This document shows, in pieces, positions 22,170 through 33,529 of a stretch of 64,000 bases of DNA. The DNA is from Symsagittifera roscoffensis. Lineage: Eukaryota; Xenacoelomorpha; Acoela; Convolutidae. Made by a program: the position numbers and the translations under genes. Every line of letters starts with the position of its first letter. Positions within the stretch are counted from its first letter, which is position 1. Location: contig NC_087065.1 of assembly GCF_963678635.1 (NCBI RefSeq), positions 26,185,254 through 26,249,253 on the forward strand, given 5' to 3'. Below the pieces are notes generated by a model that was not told the origin of the DNA, did no database searches, and was given only the letters and a program-made list of their open reading frames with translations.

Positions 22170-22745
22170 CACTCAGTAAGGGCAGTGGCAGTGTCGGAAG
22201 GTGCACTCGTACTGGGTGAGATGACCTTCGTCGTTGAAAGCGTCAGAGTATTTCTTGTACAGTATCTTGCTCTTTATGATGCTTTTGATGCCCTTGAGAC
22301 CTTCTGGGCTTAAGTGAATTTCGTCACTGCCTAGATGGTAAGTACTGTAAATCTTCTCGCACACGCCTCTATAATTTCAATTTCCCTTCTTTTTCTGTAT
22401 TTCGCGGATCGGAATCAATATTCACTGAGGGGTTCCGATGACAAAAATCTGCTTTGCTAGTCTGTTTAGCTCCTCGGCTAATTCTGCGAGTTCGTTTGCA
22501 ATATCTTCTTCAGGGACCGTGGAGGGCTCTCTTCCGTCAAAAGCGTCGTTTCCCCCAATGAGCAAAACAATGGTATTGTATTTGTCCTTCGGAGGTTGGA
22601 AGCCTCTGACCGCGGCGATACGGGCTCCAGGTAATGACAAGATGTTTGTGTTTGGGAATTCCAAGTGTCGCGCCTGCGAATCTGCTATCAGAAGCTTCTT
22701 TGACGAAGATGTTTTGAAAATATGATATCTCCTGGTTGACGTTTA
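22170..22745 (-). pseudogene. SGNH-type esterase segment of the CR1-like ORF1
   Basis: On the minus strand the frame contains KKLLIADSQARHLEF (block I, with the candidate nucleophile Ser), VLLIGGNDAF (block III Gly-Asn), and after a stop and frameshift SDEIHLSPEGL (block V, D-x-x-H). The spacing fits an SGNH/GDSL hydrolase of about 180 residues. CR1 elements with such an esterase are known, and the domain is thought to act on lipid or acyl esters; its role in transposition is unsettled. All catalytic blocks are still readable, but a stop near 22425 and at least two frameshifts break the frame. The frame upstream of block I shifts near 22700. Confidence 0.78.
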
Positions 22746-22799
22746 GAGCGAGGCAACCATTGCTACCTCGAGAAATTCAATTTTATCTGAAATTATTTA

Positions 22800-23640
22800 A
22801 TAGCGTTTGAGTAATAAAACAATTTGGAAGCGTTCGAGTAATAAAATTCACCTAGGCTAATAAAATTCATCTAGCTCTTCGAATGCCTCTAACGTTTGTG
22901 CCAATTTCTTGTGAAAGTACTTTCTAGGAGAAATTAATTCTCGAACAACATGACTTATCGAGTAATACCGTAATGGTTCGTACAACCCAAAATGCAGCAA
23001 CTAGCAAACCGTTATTTAGAAATTTGACCAATGACAGTGTTGGAGAATCAATACAATGAGACACCGCAACTAACAAAGCAATCATTAAAAAATCATTAAG
23101 ACACCGGACCCCACCAATTTAAATGGCCATTAAAAGCTCCAAGTAGAAGAGCCTTTTCTGCGTCCAGTTAAAAACCAATTTTAAAATGATTGACACCGGT
23201 AGCAAAAATGCGGCAATCGGCAGCTCCCTTTGAGACCATGCAGCCAAAAAGTTGAAACGCCGCCAAAAAGTCACTTCGGAAACCAAGGTAAAAAACTTAT
23301 TATTGAAATCATCTGCGCTAACTCACGAGTTAAACGTATGTAAGGAGGAGTAAGTATCGGGGAGGGTTGGTGGATGGGGAAGTGAAAATGGTGAAAAACA
23401 ATGAGAAAAATTGCAAATTAAACAAGAATAAAACAAGTATAAAACAATATAACAATTTTTACTAGCCAAATGTAAACCTTAATTTAACGAGTGCAGCGTT
23501 CAAGTTTTGGGATCTTGTAAACTATTCCCTCCCCCCTGTTTCGATTTTCAGAAATTCAACTTTGGCGGCCACATTTTCATAGTTAACCAGGTCCAAGTTT
23601 TGAAATTTATATACAGAAAAGTTTTGAAAAATCCAGCTTC
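22800..23640. other. Non-genic stretch
   Basis: Ordinary AT-rich sequence between the LINE and the palindromic repeats. No coding or RNA feature is visible. Confidence 0.5.
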
Positions 23641-24720
23641 TTCCTTAGAGTACCCACATCTGAGAAAAGTGAAAAAAAATTGATTATAATGGATTTTTGT
23701 GGTCTAAAACCTTGTAAAAATAATCGATTCCCATGTTAGGCTTAGACAACAAAATTGGACAAAAAATCCATTTTTTTCTGGAAAAAACATAATGCATTAT
23801 AATTCAATTGAAACCCATTATAATGGATTACAAAACCAGTACAAAATCATTTTAAAATGGATTTTTTTCCACTTTATTTTCGTTTCGCGTAGTGAAAAAC
23901 TTTGCAAGAATTTCTGTATTTAACAAATGAGTAATGCAAAGTTTTTGCAAAGTGAGTGTAGGTCCTACTCCTTTTCTAAATCTAAGCTCAATTTGCAAAA
24001 AGATTTTGTTGATTTTGTCACACGCACACTGTGATCCGGTTCAGGTATAGTGTGGGGGGGGGGTTTGGTTCAGTTGGGAATCATTTGGTAGAAGTGGAGT
24101 TGGTTCAGGTGAGGGCAGGGTTGGGATTGGTTCATGTGGGGGGAGGGGGTGGCGGCGTGACGGTACAAAGGGGGCAAAGGGGCAAACACTGGAGGGAATA
24201 GAAGCGGGCAATTGTTGAAAGGAAAAAAATTCAGCTATTGAGTAACATGAAAAAGAAACAAAAATCATTAAAACTTTTAAATAATCAAAAATAAACAATT
24301 TTAGTTAAAAACGTAGAAAGACTTTATCTCAACAAAGTGAGAAAAATTAATTATAATTGACTTCTGTTGTCATTGTCCACAAAAGGAAAAAAATCGATTA
24401 TAATGGATTAAGAATGAATTTTGTTTCCTCGAAAAACAGTAATATTATAACCCATTTTCAATTGATAAGAATCGATTTTTTTTAATTTGTGGACACTGAC
24501 AGTGAAACTCGATTATAATCGATTTTTATTCATAAGAAATTTAATCCGTTATAAACCATTAATTCATTATAATTGATTATAATCAATTATATTTGGTTTA
24601 GATTGATTTCCAGTCTGTTTGGGTTATAACCGATTATTAAATCCATCATAATCAATAATTTTTGAATTTTATGCAGCCAAATTTTGAAAAGTCATCATAA
24701 TCCAATCTCACCTGGTGTAA
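23640..24720. repeat. Palindromic ATTATAATCGATT repeat cluster
   Basis: Many short palindromic words built on AATCGATTATAATCGATT / CATTATAATGGATT recur in both orientations at about 23680, 23800, 23860, 24340-24420 and 24500-24660. The same words recur at 39290-39430 and 40780-40890. A G-rich island at 24050-24180 (a run of 10 G at 24054-24063, then several GGTTCAxGTG words) interrupts the cluster. There is no gene; the short proline-rich minus-strand frame over the G island is compositional. Confidence 0.7.
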
Positions 24721-25081
24721 TTTGTTGAGTACAAAATGCCTTTTTCTCGGCAGAAATGGAGATTATCCACGATCGGAACAAATAAACCAATAGGCAGGTA
24801 GCTGACAGAAAAGTAGGCTTTCATCAATATCCTCAATAGTGTTTTGGTTTCAGATCCACAGGTGTTCATTAGTGTCTCGTTGAGATCCAGGACTCTAGCA
24901 GATCATCAGGTATCTGGATATGTCTGAAGAACGTCATAACGATGAAAAAGCTATAAGTCTTAAAATTATTTATAGTGTATGTTTGGTATGATCTTAGATG
25001 AAAAAAAAGCGAATAGAGCGAGGCTTCTAAAACTAAACGCGACCTTCCAATCCGGAGTACAAGGATGTTAAGTTCGTGAAA

Positions 25082-25245
25082 ATCAAAGGGAGAGCGCGTA
25101 CGCAGTCCCTACACTAATAAATTGTGCGTCCGAGTTTCTCACTTGAAGAAATCGCAGTGGTCAACCTCCGCGCAGTGCAATGCGGAGGCCTCGCCCTGAA
25201 CCACCTCTCTGCTTGATCAGAGGACGGTCGGCGCCAGGTAAGTAT
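25082..25245 (-). ncRNA. U1: U1 spliceosomal snRNA
   Basis: Reading the minus strand from 25245, the RNA starts ATACTTACCTGGC, the invariant U1 5' end that pairs with 5' splice sites. It continues through a stem-loop with GATCAAGC in the loop, GGTGGTTCAGGGCGAGG, a second stem-loop with the U1A-type ATTGCAC loop between CCTCCGC and GCGGAGG, TTGACCACTGCGATTT, an Sm-like site AATTTATTAG (25123-25114), and a terminal stem ending GCGCTCTCCCT. The 164-nt length is the usual metazoan size. Loop I differs from the common GAUCANGAAG, which contacts U1-70K, so it may be a variant or ageing copy. No PSE could be confirmed upstream (25246-25320). No other U1-like copy is seen in the window. Confidence 0.93.
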
Positions 25246-28200
25246 GAACAAACTGTCACTTTTTCTATTTCAATCAGTAATTGCCTGACTTTATGAGGTC
25301 AGTTATGTTAGTTTACGACCCTTTATACTTCGATTTGCAGTTTTGAACATTTTGTCAAGTACCGTTTGAAAAATAAAACGCAGGTCAGGAGTCCATCGAA
25401 CATCTTGATGTTTTTCTCCCTGCATTTTGAATACAAATTAATTGAGTGAGCAAGAATCACTTAGAAGAACTATATTATGACCATATTTGGTCAGATTACC
25501 AAATATGGTAAAGTTTAAAAATAAACTGTGGCATTTCAAATCTATGAGCAAGATTGAGAGCCAATGAGCGCTCTCGATATTAGATTGTTCGGTGAGTCAT
25601 CGGCTTGCTAATAAGTGTCCAAAAACATTTGAGTTTTTACGTAATTAAGTACAAAGCTAACTACAACCATTCTCAAACCTAACTAAAAGGCGATGTTTAC
25701 CTTAAAATTGTTGATATTGACAACGTAAATGAAAAATTGTCGCAATCACAGTTATCCAGACCTTCGATGTGATTCAGAAAGTAAAATTCCGTAAGGCTCA
25801 GAGTATTTTGTGTTGAGTCGTAATACAGAGACGTTCTAAAAAATTAAAATCTGCCGTTTGGTTTCAAGGATATTTTGGATTTTTTCCAATTTTGGGCTCT
25901 TTGTGTTTCCCATGCACATACCCCTACGGTTGATCAAAAGGGTTATGTGTGGACCCGGCAGAAACAAAAGAAAACTTTCAGCTGGTTGCCAAATAGTGAA
26001 ACTTGAAATCTAAATCATTTAAGGCTCTCTGTAGAACACCTAAAACTTCTCGCCAATTTTATTCTCAAAAAATTGGCCTATCTTGAAAAACAGTTTAAAT
26101 AGTCAACTACTGCAACAAGATGATAAACATAAACAAATTCGACAAGCAATTAAGCTTCCAACTAGCATTATTGATTGAAGATGTGTTCAAAGAAAAAACA
26201 AGATCAGCGAGAAGTAGTTTTTTTTATTGAGAAAATTGAAGAGTAGACAGAAGAGCTACAAAGTCATGTACCAAAATAATATCATTTAACAACTCACATC
26301 AGCTAGAAAAGAATTCTGTACAACAGAGCAAGCAGCACAAAATCAGAGGAGGGCAAACAATCTGCCGAGGTGGCCCAGTTTTATAAAAATCGAATCGCAA
26401 AATCTAATTGAGTTATATTTGTAAGTCTATAGACAAACCTTTAACCGCGCAATCTCAGAACTGATGAGAAAAACCTGAGAAAGCTAAGAGATTTGTGTTT
26501 TCTGCAGGAATTTCTTCGCGGTTCAGAATTAAGCTGAGTTTCCTAGTCTTATCGAGATATGAGTATTTATTTGCATAAAAACACTAAAAATATACCAACA
26601 AAATGAAGGTTACGACTACGCTCCCACTGGAAGTCAAGCCGAAATCCTGGTCGATCTTCACATCCACGACTATATAGGGTCAGGTCACATCATATGTTCT
26701 ATAAAAACACTTTTTTTGTCGTACCGAAAAACACACTTGAAAATCCTCCAAATTTTACAATAGGAAATTACAACTTTTCCATAGAGTGAAGAACTCATGA
26801 ACCTATTGACTCTTTTTGAAAAAAGTCATACTAATGTTAATTCAATATTTTAATGAGAACAGAGATAGTTGAATTATTCAGGCTTTCTGTTACAGGCAGC
26901 CTTGTTGTTAATTCATATTATCCAGTTAAGTGGTTTGTAGTTCAAAGTATCTGAATTATTAAACTGTTCAGTATCATAGTTAATAAATTACACAAAAAGC
27001 TTTTTTTCTGTCAGACCTCACAAAAATGATCCTTTTGCAATTTAACTTTTGAAAACTTGATAAAAAAGAGTATTTTTGTATACTATAATATGATCATTGA
27101 TCCACCTGAAAACTTTCATTAACTAAAAAAAACTAAGCCTGGCGAATTTGGCTCAAATTTTGTAGAGAACACCAAAAACAAAAAACAACCCGTTTGAGTC
27201 TTTCTTTACAAATGCTTCTTCGTTGAAGTTTCACATTTTTAATTTATATAAATTTTTAAATAAAAAAGAAGTTTCATTAAAAAGGAAAAACTCGAAAAAG
27301 TTTACGAAAATGTTTAGCCACAAAAAATGATATGTTTACGTAATATATTTACGTAAAATAACACGACTGCTCGTATATCAAGGTAAGGCCCTGTATGTTC
27401 TAACTGTCCCTTAACTCATATCGAACAGTTTTTGGAAAAAGAAAATATTGAAAACGTACGAATTTAATACCACCATTTAGCTAGCCTCAATTTAATTGGC
27501 TAGACTCAATACAACTATTTTGTTGAGCGGGATAATTCACCAGGCATAAATAATTCGCGTTACGTTCTCAGTATTATGAATAATCTCTTCAAAGCGCGCA
27601 TAATTTAGTCCAGAACACGGCCAATTTGGCAATTTTCAAACCCCAAAAACTTTACAAAAAATTGGAGGTAAAATGATTTTTTAAATTTGAACTTTGGAAG
27701 TCGATATCTTCGATTGGGTTTAAAAAGTTTTTTTGAAAACTATTATTTCGATCGGCGAAAATTGACTGAAAAAAAACCGCACCGAGCGTAAACATTCTGT
27801 TTCCTTCGAAAGTCGGAACAATGAATGACTTTGCAAAAATACTCTCATGCTGTGCAAGTATCACAGAACTTTCCGTCCACAACGATTGAAATGAATATAG
27901 CGGAAACAGAAGTTATATTTCAAAATCTCATGGTATTTTGCTTGAAAAATAGTGCCAATTATTTTGAAAAAAAGCACAAAATAAGATCAGTTTTTCTTAA
28001 AAAGAATACAACATCTTTCAACTTTTGAAATGAAAACAACCCACCTGAACCCCAACGCGTTTTTAGTAAGTTTACCAAAATTTATTCCTAAAAAACACAA
28101 AATGCGCCTTTTTTCCTTTCCAATTCGAGAAATGTTTGGATCAAAATTTAAAAAAAAATAAAGATTAAAGAATAACGAAACTGTTCGTATCAGGGCGAGG

Positions 28201-28834
28201 AGCTGAATGTTCAGACTGCCTTTTCAGGTCTATGGAGCATTAATAACGTATGAGAAAAACGTAATGCAAAAAAATAAACACATAATTTTTTAAAATTGAG
28301 ATTTTTGCAAAAATCATCACCCAGCACTCCAGGTAAAGTACAAAGCGATAGATTACACTCCTAGTAACAAATCAATTATGGCAAATGTGCTTCCTTCGAC
28401 AATTTTGGAACAATGTCTTAGACGGATGAAATCTGCGCTTAGGCGTTAATAGCGCGAAATATATCGCGCGTTAATTGTCCCAAATTGTCCAAAATGGCAA
28501 TCTTTAAACCCTCACAACTTCACGAAAAATTCTTGCAGGTGAAGTAATTTTTCAAATTTAAGCTGAAAGTAACAATGCCTTTTGAATGATATTTGAGAAT
28601 CCCGTCAAAAATAGGTAGTTGAAAAGTCAAAATTTGTCAATCAAGAAAAAACCCACCCTGAGCATAAAAGTTCCGTTACTTTTGTTACAAAAGTCGGAGC
28701 AATAAGACATATAACAAACACAATCGACGAGAACGACACCGATTTTTAGGAAATTTTCGATTCATTTTTGTCAGAAGTGTCGGTTTTCGTCATATATAAT
28801 AACCAACTTTGAAATCTCGTCTCCACAAAAGACA
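25246..28834. other. Non-genic stretch with an old tandem duplication
   Basis: No gene is visible. About 27350-27830 and 28165-28710 align in the same orientation: the CTGCTCGTATC / CTGTTCGTATC block, then AATTTGGCAATTTTCAAACC / AAAATGGCAATCTTTAAACC, and later AAAGTCGGAACAATGA / AAAGTCGGAGCAATAA. Divergence is high, so this is an old duplication of unknown origin. A TATATAATAA word occurs near 28794. Confidence 0.5.
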
Positions 28835-29221
28835 GTATCACAGCTGTAGCAAAAACAATGTGACTTTTGTTCTAATCGAGTTTCGTTTCAAACATCTGTG
28901 TCTAAATTATATTGAGGAAAATAAAAGATTTTCCGTCTTTCATTTCAATAAATTTGAATCCTGTATCACAGCTGTAGCAAAAACGAAAAGGTTTTTGTTC
29001 TAATCGAGTTTCGTTTCAAACATCTGTGTCTAAATTATATCGAAGAAAATAAAAGATTTTCTTTCTTTCATTTCAATAATTCTGAATCCTGTACCACAGC
29101 TGTAGCAAAAACAATGTGACTTTTGTTCTAATCAATTTTCGTTTCAAACATCTGTCTCTAAATTATATTAGATGAGAAAATAAAAGGTTTTCCTTCTTTC
29201 GTTTCAATAAATTTGAATCCT
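28835..29221 (+). repeat. Three tandem 128-bp repeats upstream of the lectin start
   Basis: Copies begin at 28835, 28963 and 29091, each with GTA(T/C)CACAGCTGTAGCAAAAAC, then TTTTGTTCTAATC and a T-rich tail ending TTTGAATCCT. They are nearly identical apart from point changes and a 3-bp indel. Each carries the palindromic E-box CAGCTG at the same place. They end about 85 bp before the lectin ATG, so they lie in its probable promoter or 5' leader. Confidence 0.93.
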
Positions 29222-29260
29222 GACTGCAGATTTTCCCCTTAAGCTGATAATCATCACAAA

Positions 29261-29267
29261 TTTTCAG
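29261..29267 (+). promoter_or_regulatory. Possible splice acceptor before the lectin start codon
   Basis: AAATTTTCAG, an acceptor-like sequence, ends at 29267, 39 bp before the ATG at 29307. It could join an upstream non-coding exon or be a trans-splice site, but nothing in the window proves its use. Confidence 0.35.
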
Positions 29268-29306
29268 TCATTGTTTTGTTGTAGTTCTGTTACCCAAAAG
29301 TCTAAA

Positions 29307-29476
29307 ATGAAGTCAATACATTTGGCTTTGATGCTGTTTTTTGTGAAAGAAAACGCAGCGTTATATAAGTGCCCAGGCGGATTCGAATCCAATCAGAAAA
29401 TACCGGAAAAATGTGTGCAAGTGAGTGGACGTGTCATTACAAATTTTTGGGATGCACAAGATTACTGCAAAAGCAG
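29307..29476 (+). CDS. C-type lectin, exon 1 (signal peptide and start of the lectin fold)
   Basis: The start is the ATG in AAAATGAAG at 29307. The first 18 residues (MKSIHLALMLFFVKENAA) look like a short secretion signal, followed by LYKCPGGF, a typical beginning of a C-type lectin domain. The exon supplies Cys22, Cys36 and Cys54 of the joined protein and ends in AGCAG followed by GTAAAA, a good donor, after two bases of a codon. The encoded FWDAQDYCKS segment is the first helix of the fold. Joined to exon 2 at 53986, the split codon becomes AGG (Arg57), and the reading continues as a normal lectin domain. The protein would be secreted and bind glycans or other ligands in extracellular defence or adhesion. 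The distance to exon 2 is 24.5 kb; use of this junction is inferred. Confidence 0.82.
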
Positions 29477-29631
29477 GTAAAACTTGATGGAAAAACGATC
29501 AGTTGGTTGTAGTTTTCTGAGGAACCAAAATTGTTTATGGAATGATTTTTAGCTGATGAGGTTCGGAAGACAGTTTTCAAGACTTCGAAGAGATGAAAAC
29601 CAAATAAAACAAGTTCATAATTATGCAGTAT

Positions 29632-30086
29632 TGCACATAATACAAGGACATAAGAGATTATTGTGTTAATTGCTTACATAAGATTAGAGTGGACTCCCTT
29701 CCACTTTTAATTTTTCAACCTTTTAAATACTAGTAAGATTTTTTCATTCTTTAAAAAATGGATTTTTTTGAAAACTTTCAAAAGTTTTTCACTGAATTTA
29801 TCGTCGGATATCAGGAAAAAAGTGTGTCGCCATACAGGCTGACCGGTTAGAATGTTCTGCTTTGAAAAGCAGACATTGAAGCAATAAACACCCGGTCCGT
29901 TTGAAGCCTAACAAGGTTAAAAGAAATAGAAGACTTTCAAATCATAGACTGAAAAAAAAGGCTTTTAATATAAAAAAATTTCAAAAAAGAGACTACTGAA
30001 AACTTTCCAAGGACCGGAAGATGAAACAGATATCTGATGAAACAAAACCTTTGAAGTTTGGAATTAGACAAAGGTACTTTGAATCA
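29632..30086 (+). repeat. 5' LTR
   Basis: It shares with 34943-35408 the blocks ACATAAGATTAGAG.GGACTCC, TGCTTTGAAAAGCAGACATTGAA, AAACACCCGGTC, CAAAAAAGAGACTACTGAA and GACAAAGGTACTTTG. The start is approximate because similarity fades near 29600-29640. Confidence 0.78.
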
Positions 30087-31789
30087 ACCATAATATAACG
30101 CACTATAACCAATGTTGTATATTAACCACATAGTACCAAACACCAAAATTCAGTTTCATCACAAAACTATTAGGTTTAACAACAAAAACGAAAGCTAAAC
30201 ACTATCACAACCACTTTTAAATTGATAAATTAAGTTTCATATGATAGTGAATGTGTGACACTAACACATACATTTTTAAATTGATAAAATATTTTTCATA
30301 TGATACGTTTCATAAGGGTGTATATTTCTATTGCTTGTCAAAAAAAGGCACCAATAAACAAATTTCATACAAAAAAAAATTAAAAGTTTCAGTCAAAGGT
30401 TTTAGGACACAAAAACTTGAAAACTACAAAAAAATAATTTTGGATCATTTTGGATTTCCTTAACAAAAGCTTTGACAACAATTAAAAAGTCTTAAGACGC
30501 TTTCATTACCCTAGTTCATGCTAATAAAATAATCAAATAAATAGTTCCACTTAGGAAAAACAAAAAACTCAATTTAAAATTGACGTCAGTACAATAATTT
30601 TAAGACTCAAATTAGTAAGCAAAGTCTCCAACTTCTTATAGTATATCACTAACATGAAAAGATTATATAATTAACTTATTAAAACACCATAAACCTAAAA
30701 CACAAATTATAAGCACTTTTTTGCCGATACACTCTAGAAAAAGACAGAATTCTTCATCACATAAAAATACTAAATAATATATCTTAAATACCGCAAGAAC
30801 GATGAATTCCTTCTAAATATCATCCTATACCAAAACAGAGAACAAAAGGTTGTAACAATCTATTATTAGAAACTAAAAACATTCCTCAACAAGATTTGAA
30901 CTGCCCAAATACGTTACTAACAAAATGAATAAGATCTAAAACTCTTTATCCGTAAAAAGTATTAAATCTATAAAGTTTTTTTGATCTAAATAAATAATTA
31001 TATCTGCAAATTGATGTAAAATGCTATGACAAAATTTTATCAAGTAAACACAACATAAATTAATTTGAAAATAAAATTTAAAAAATTATTCCACAAAAAT
31101 TATATAGTATATCACCAACATCGAAAAGGATCAGGTCACTTTTTTGTCCAAACATCCAAGCAAAAACAATAATGAAATAACCATCCTTTCCAGCAGCGAT
31201 ACCCCAGAAGTTTTTTCTAATCTAAAAAAGCTTAATCGACCTTATATCACTACTTATATGTTCAACAAAAACAATATTCATCAAACCCAGTAAGCTTCAC
31301 AAAACTTAGTTAGATTCATTTGATCCTCATATTTGATCAGAACACAATACAACTAAATTTTTTTTCCTCTACCAACCAAATATTAAGTAAATTAGAACAA
31401 AAATGGTAAACGCAGTCGCATATCCAGATTCAGCTCTCAAAAAAATTACCAGCTGAGGTCCAAATGAAAATGCAAAAGAATTTCTTAATATAGTGGAGAA
31501 AAAAAAAGCGTTTTCTTTGGGCACTAGGCCAACACGCCCAGGTGCCAATAAGAGCACAAACGGAGAGCTTTTTCGGTTCAAAATTAAGAAATCCAGTCGC
31601 TCAATGATATCAGGGATTAGCAGCAGGTTTAACTTGGAACAATATAAGATATCAGTTCATAAAAATATTCACTGATGATAAACATAAGTATAGAAGCAGA
31701 AAACAGACAACCGGAAGAACGTATCAAAAGTTGTTACTTACATAGAAAAATGACCGCAGTAGATTGAAGATGGCCTAATCTAATTTTTG

Positions 31790-32070
31790 CTGATGATCAA
31801 AGAACAGCAAAGAAAATGGAACTTTTTCTGCGTGGCTTAAATGTGCGAGGCTTAAAACGAAAAACACCTCCATTACTAATTCAAAATCCACCCGCAACTT
31901 GGCAACAATTAAAAGATCACGTAGCTACAAAATACTTAAGTTGTGCAGTAACTAGTTTATTGAAACAAAAGATTTTATTGAAACATCATCTAGTATCGTA
32001 GATAATGAATTGAAAATGGAGGGAACAAAGGCTCAACTTAAAGAACTACAACGACTAATAGGGATTATAC
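31790..32070 (+). pseudogene. gag remnant of the LTR element
   Basis: A short open stretch (31816-32001) contains NPPATWQQLKDHVATKYLS, resembling the capsid-end region of nematode-like and other metazoan gypsy Gag proteins. A further piece in another frame (KAQLKELQRLI near 32030-32065) follows. It is interrupted by frameshifts and stops and encodes no usable protein. Confidence 0.5.
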
Positions 32071-32149
32071 AGATTATGAGGTGAATTTTTTAGTTTAAAC
32101 TAGATCAGTCTCCGTCCGAACCAAAAAAAACCTTATTGTCTTTTAACTT

Positions 32150-32760
32150 ATACCAATATCTTGTCAGAGAGAAAAACTTAAAATATTGCAAACTCAAGTT
32201 TTACTAGAAACTGGAACAACGTGTTTGGTCAATTTTGACAGTTAGAAACAATATTGCGAAATTCAGCCTCTCTAACTGAAAAAACCTAGATCAAACACAG
32301 TTGATGTTAAAAGAGAAAAATTTAAACTTAAAGGTTATGAAAAAATTTGAATCTACTTTTGGTACTAACCTTATTATCCGGTAGAATTTAAAGCGTGGAT
32401 TTCAACCAAGGACGGATGCAATCTAAATATGTTAGAAATGGGTTTAATTTCTCAATACTTTAAATCTGAACACTTTTTAAGTTCTGAGTTAAAAATAAAA
32501 ATACTCAGTTATAAGAGTACCTTTATATTCATAAGAAGCAAAGTCTATCCATATCTAAGTTTTAATCAAAACGTACTTCCTGATCAAAACATAACTATTG
32601 CACCAAAATTATGCCGCGTTTTTTCAATTTCTCCAGGATGCAAAGTTTATTAACCGGAACACCTTTTAGAATTGACAAGTCCTTGGAACAAAAAGGCATG
32701 AAAGTGCATAATACAAATTGTAAGTATGAAGAAAAATCAAAAGCTATCATACTCAAAAAT
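32150..32760 (+). pseudogene. Aspartic protease remnant of the LTR element
   Basis: At about 32195-32240 the frame reads QVLLETGTTCLVNF, matching the retroviral protease active-site loop (LLDTGT/S) but with Glu in place of the catalytic Asp. Further down, a frame at 32640-32770 (KGMKVHNTNC, AIILKNPENEKVTISKS) resembles the segment after protease in some gypsy Pol proteins. Multiple frameshifts are present. Confidence 0.5.
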
Positions 32761-33529
32761 CCAGAGAACGAAAAGTAACCATAAGCAAAAGTCCAATAGG
32801 CAAAACGTTTGAACTTATCGAAACAAAAAAAAGTTTTTTCCTGCTTTAAAACAATGATATTTCTGATTTTTTTAAAGCTTCTATAGTCCTTAAAAATTCG
32901 TTCCTTTTACCTATTGTTTTGTCTACTGAGCAGTAAATTTGAATTTTTCTTACGGAGAAGTCAAAAAACGAGTATTCCTTATTTTTTTATTGGTTGTCAC
33001 TAATTAAGCGTTTTTTGTGTGCTTCTGTTGGTGTTGTCTATTCAAGCAATTGCGAGAAGCAAAAAACTTACAAAAAAATCGCCTGATTTTTACTACAATA
33101 AATAGCGATTCTGTATGATACTCAAAAGGACATGCCAAAAATGCGTAGACGCGGATTAAATTTTCTCTCGAGATCAAAATTAGTCTAGTACGGCATTAAT
33201 TTTGGACCATCCTCGAAATCAAGTAAAAATAGAAGGATCGGAATCCAATGGTTGAGACAAAACTTCGAGATCAAAACAAATGCAAAAGAAAATGCAAAAG
33301 GCCAGGAGCTTGAAATGAAATTGTACTACGAGTTTATAATCATTCTGTACTCAGCCAGTTTAATCACTGGAAATTCAGTATTACAGTTTAGGTAATGTAA
33401 CAATATCCCACCTTCACTAAAGAGGATTCAAAAAAGAAATTTTTGATGAAAGAACTAGCCAATGTACAATTCTGCCAAGTTAATTAGCGACATCGCAAAT
33501 CTCTTAGGGCCCAAGTAGGGATTGATGAC

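Larger units (their letters stand above)
17970..22800 (-). mobile_element. CR1-like non-LTR retrotransposon, nearly full length but defective
   Basis: Read on the minus strand, the order is an SGNH-esterase segment (about 22740-22170), a short 76-bp tandem repeat, a PHD-like finger with coiled-coil and RRM-like ORF1 part (about 21910-21004), then an ORF2 with apurinic-type endonuclease and reverse transcriptase (about 20998-18184), and a 3' tail with a CAA run (18138-18117 on the plus-strand map). Some CR1-clade ORF1 proteins are known to carry esterase and PHD-type domains, which supports the assignment. Frameshifts and a nonsense codon interrupt both ORFs. Both ends are approximate; I did not find a target duplication. 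Confidence 0.85.

Noticed and set aside
24041-24298. Proline-rich minus-strand frame
   Set aside because: It follows the G-rich island composition and has no domain or splice context.
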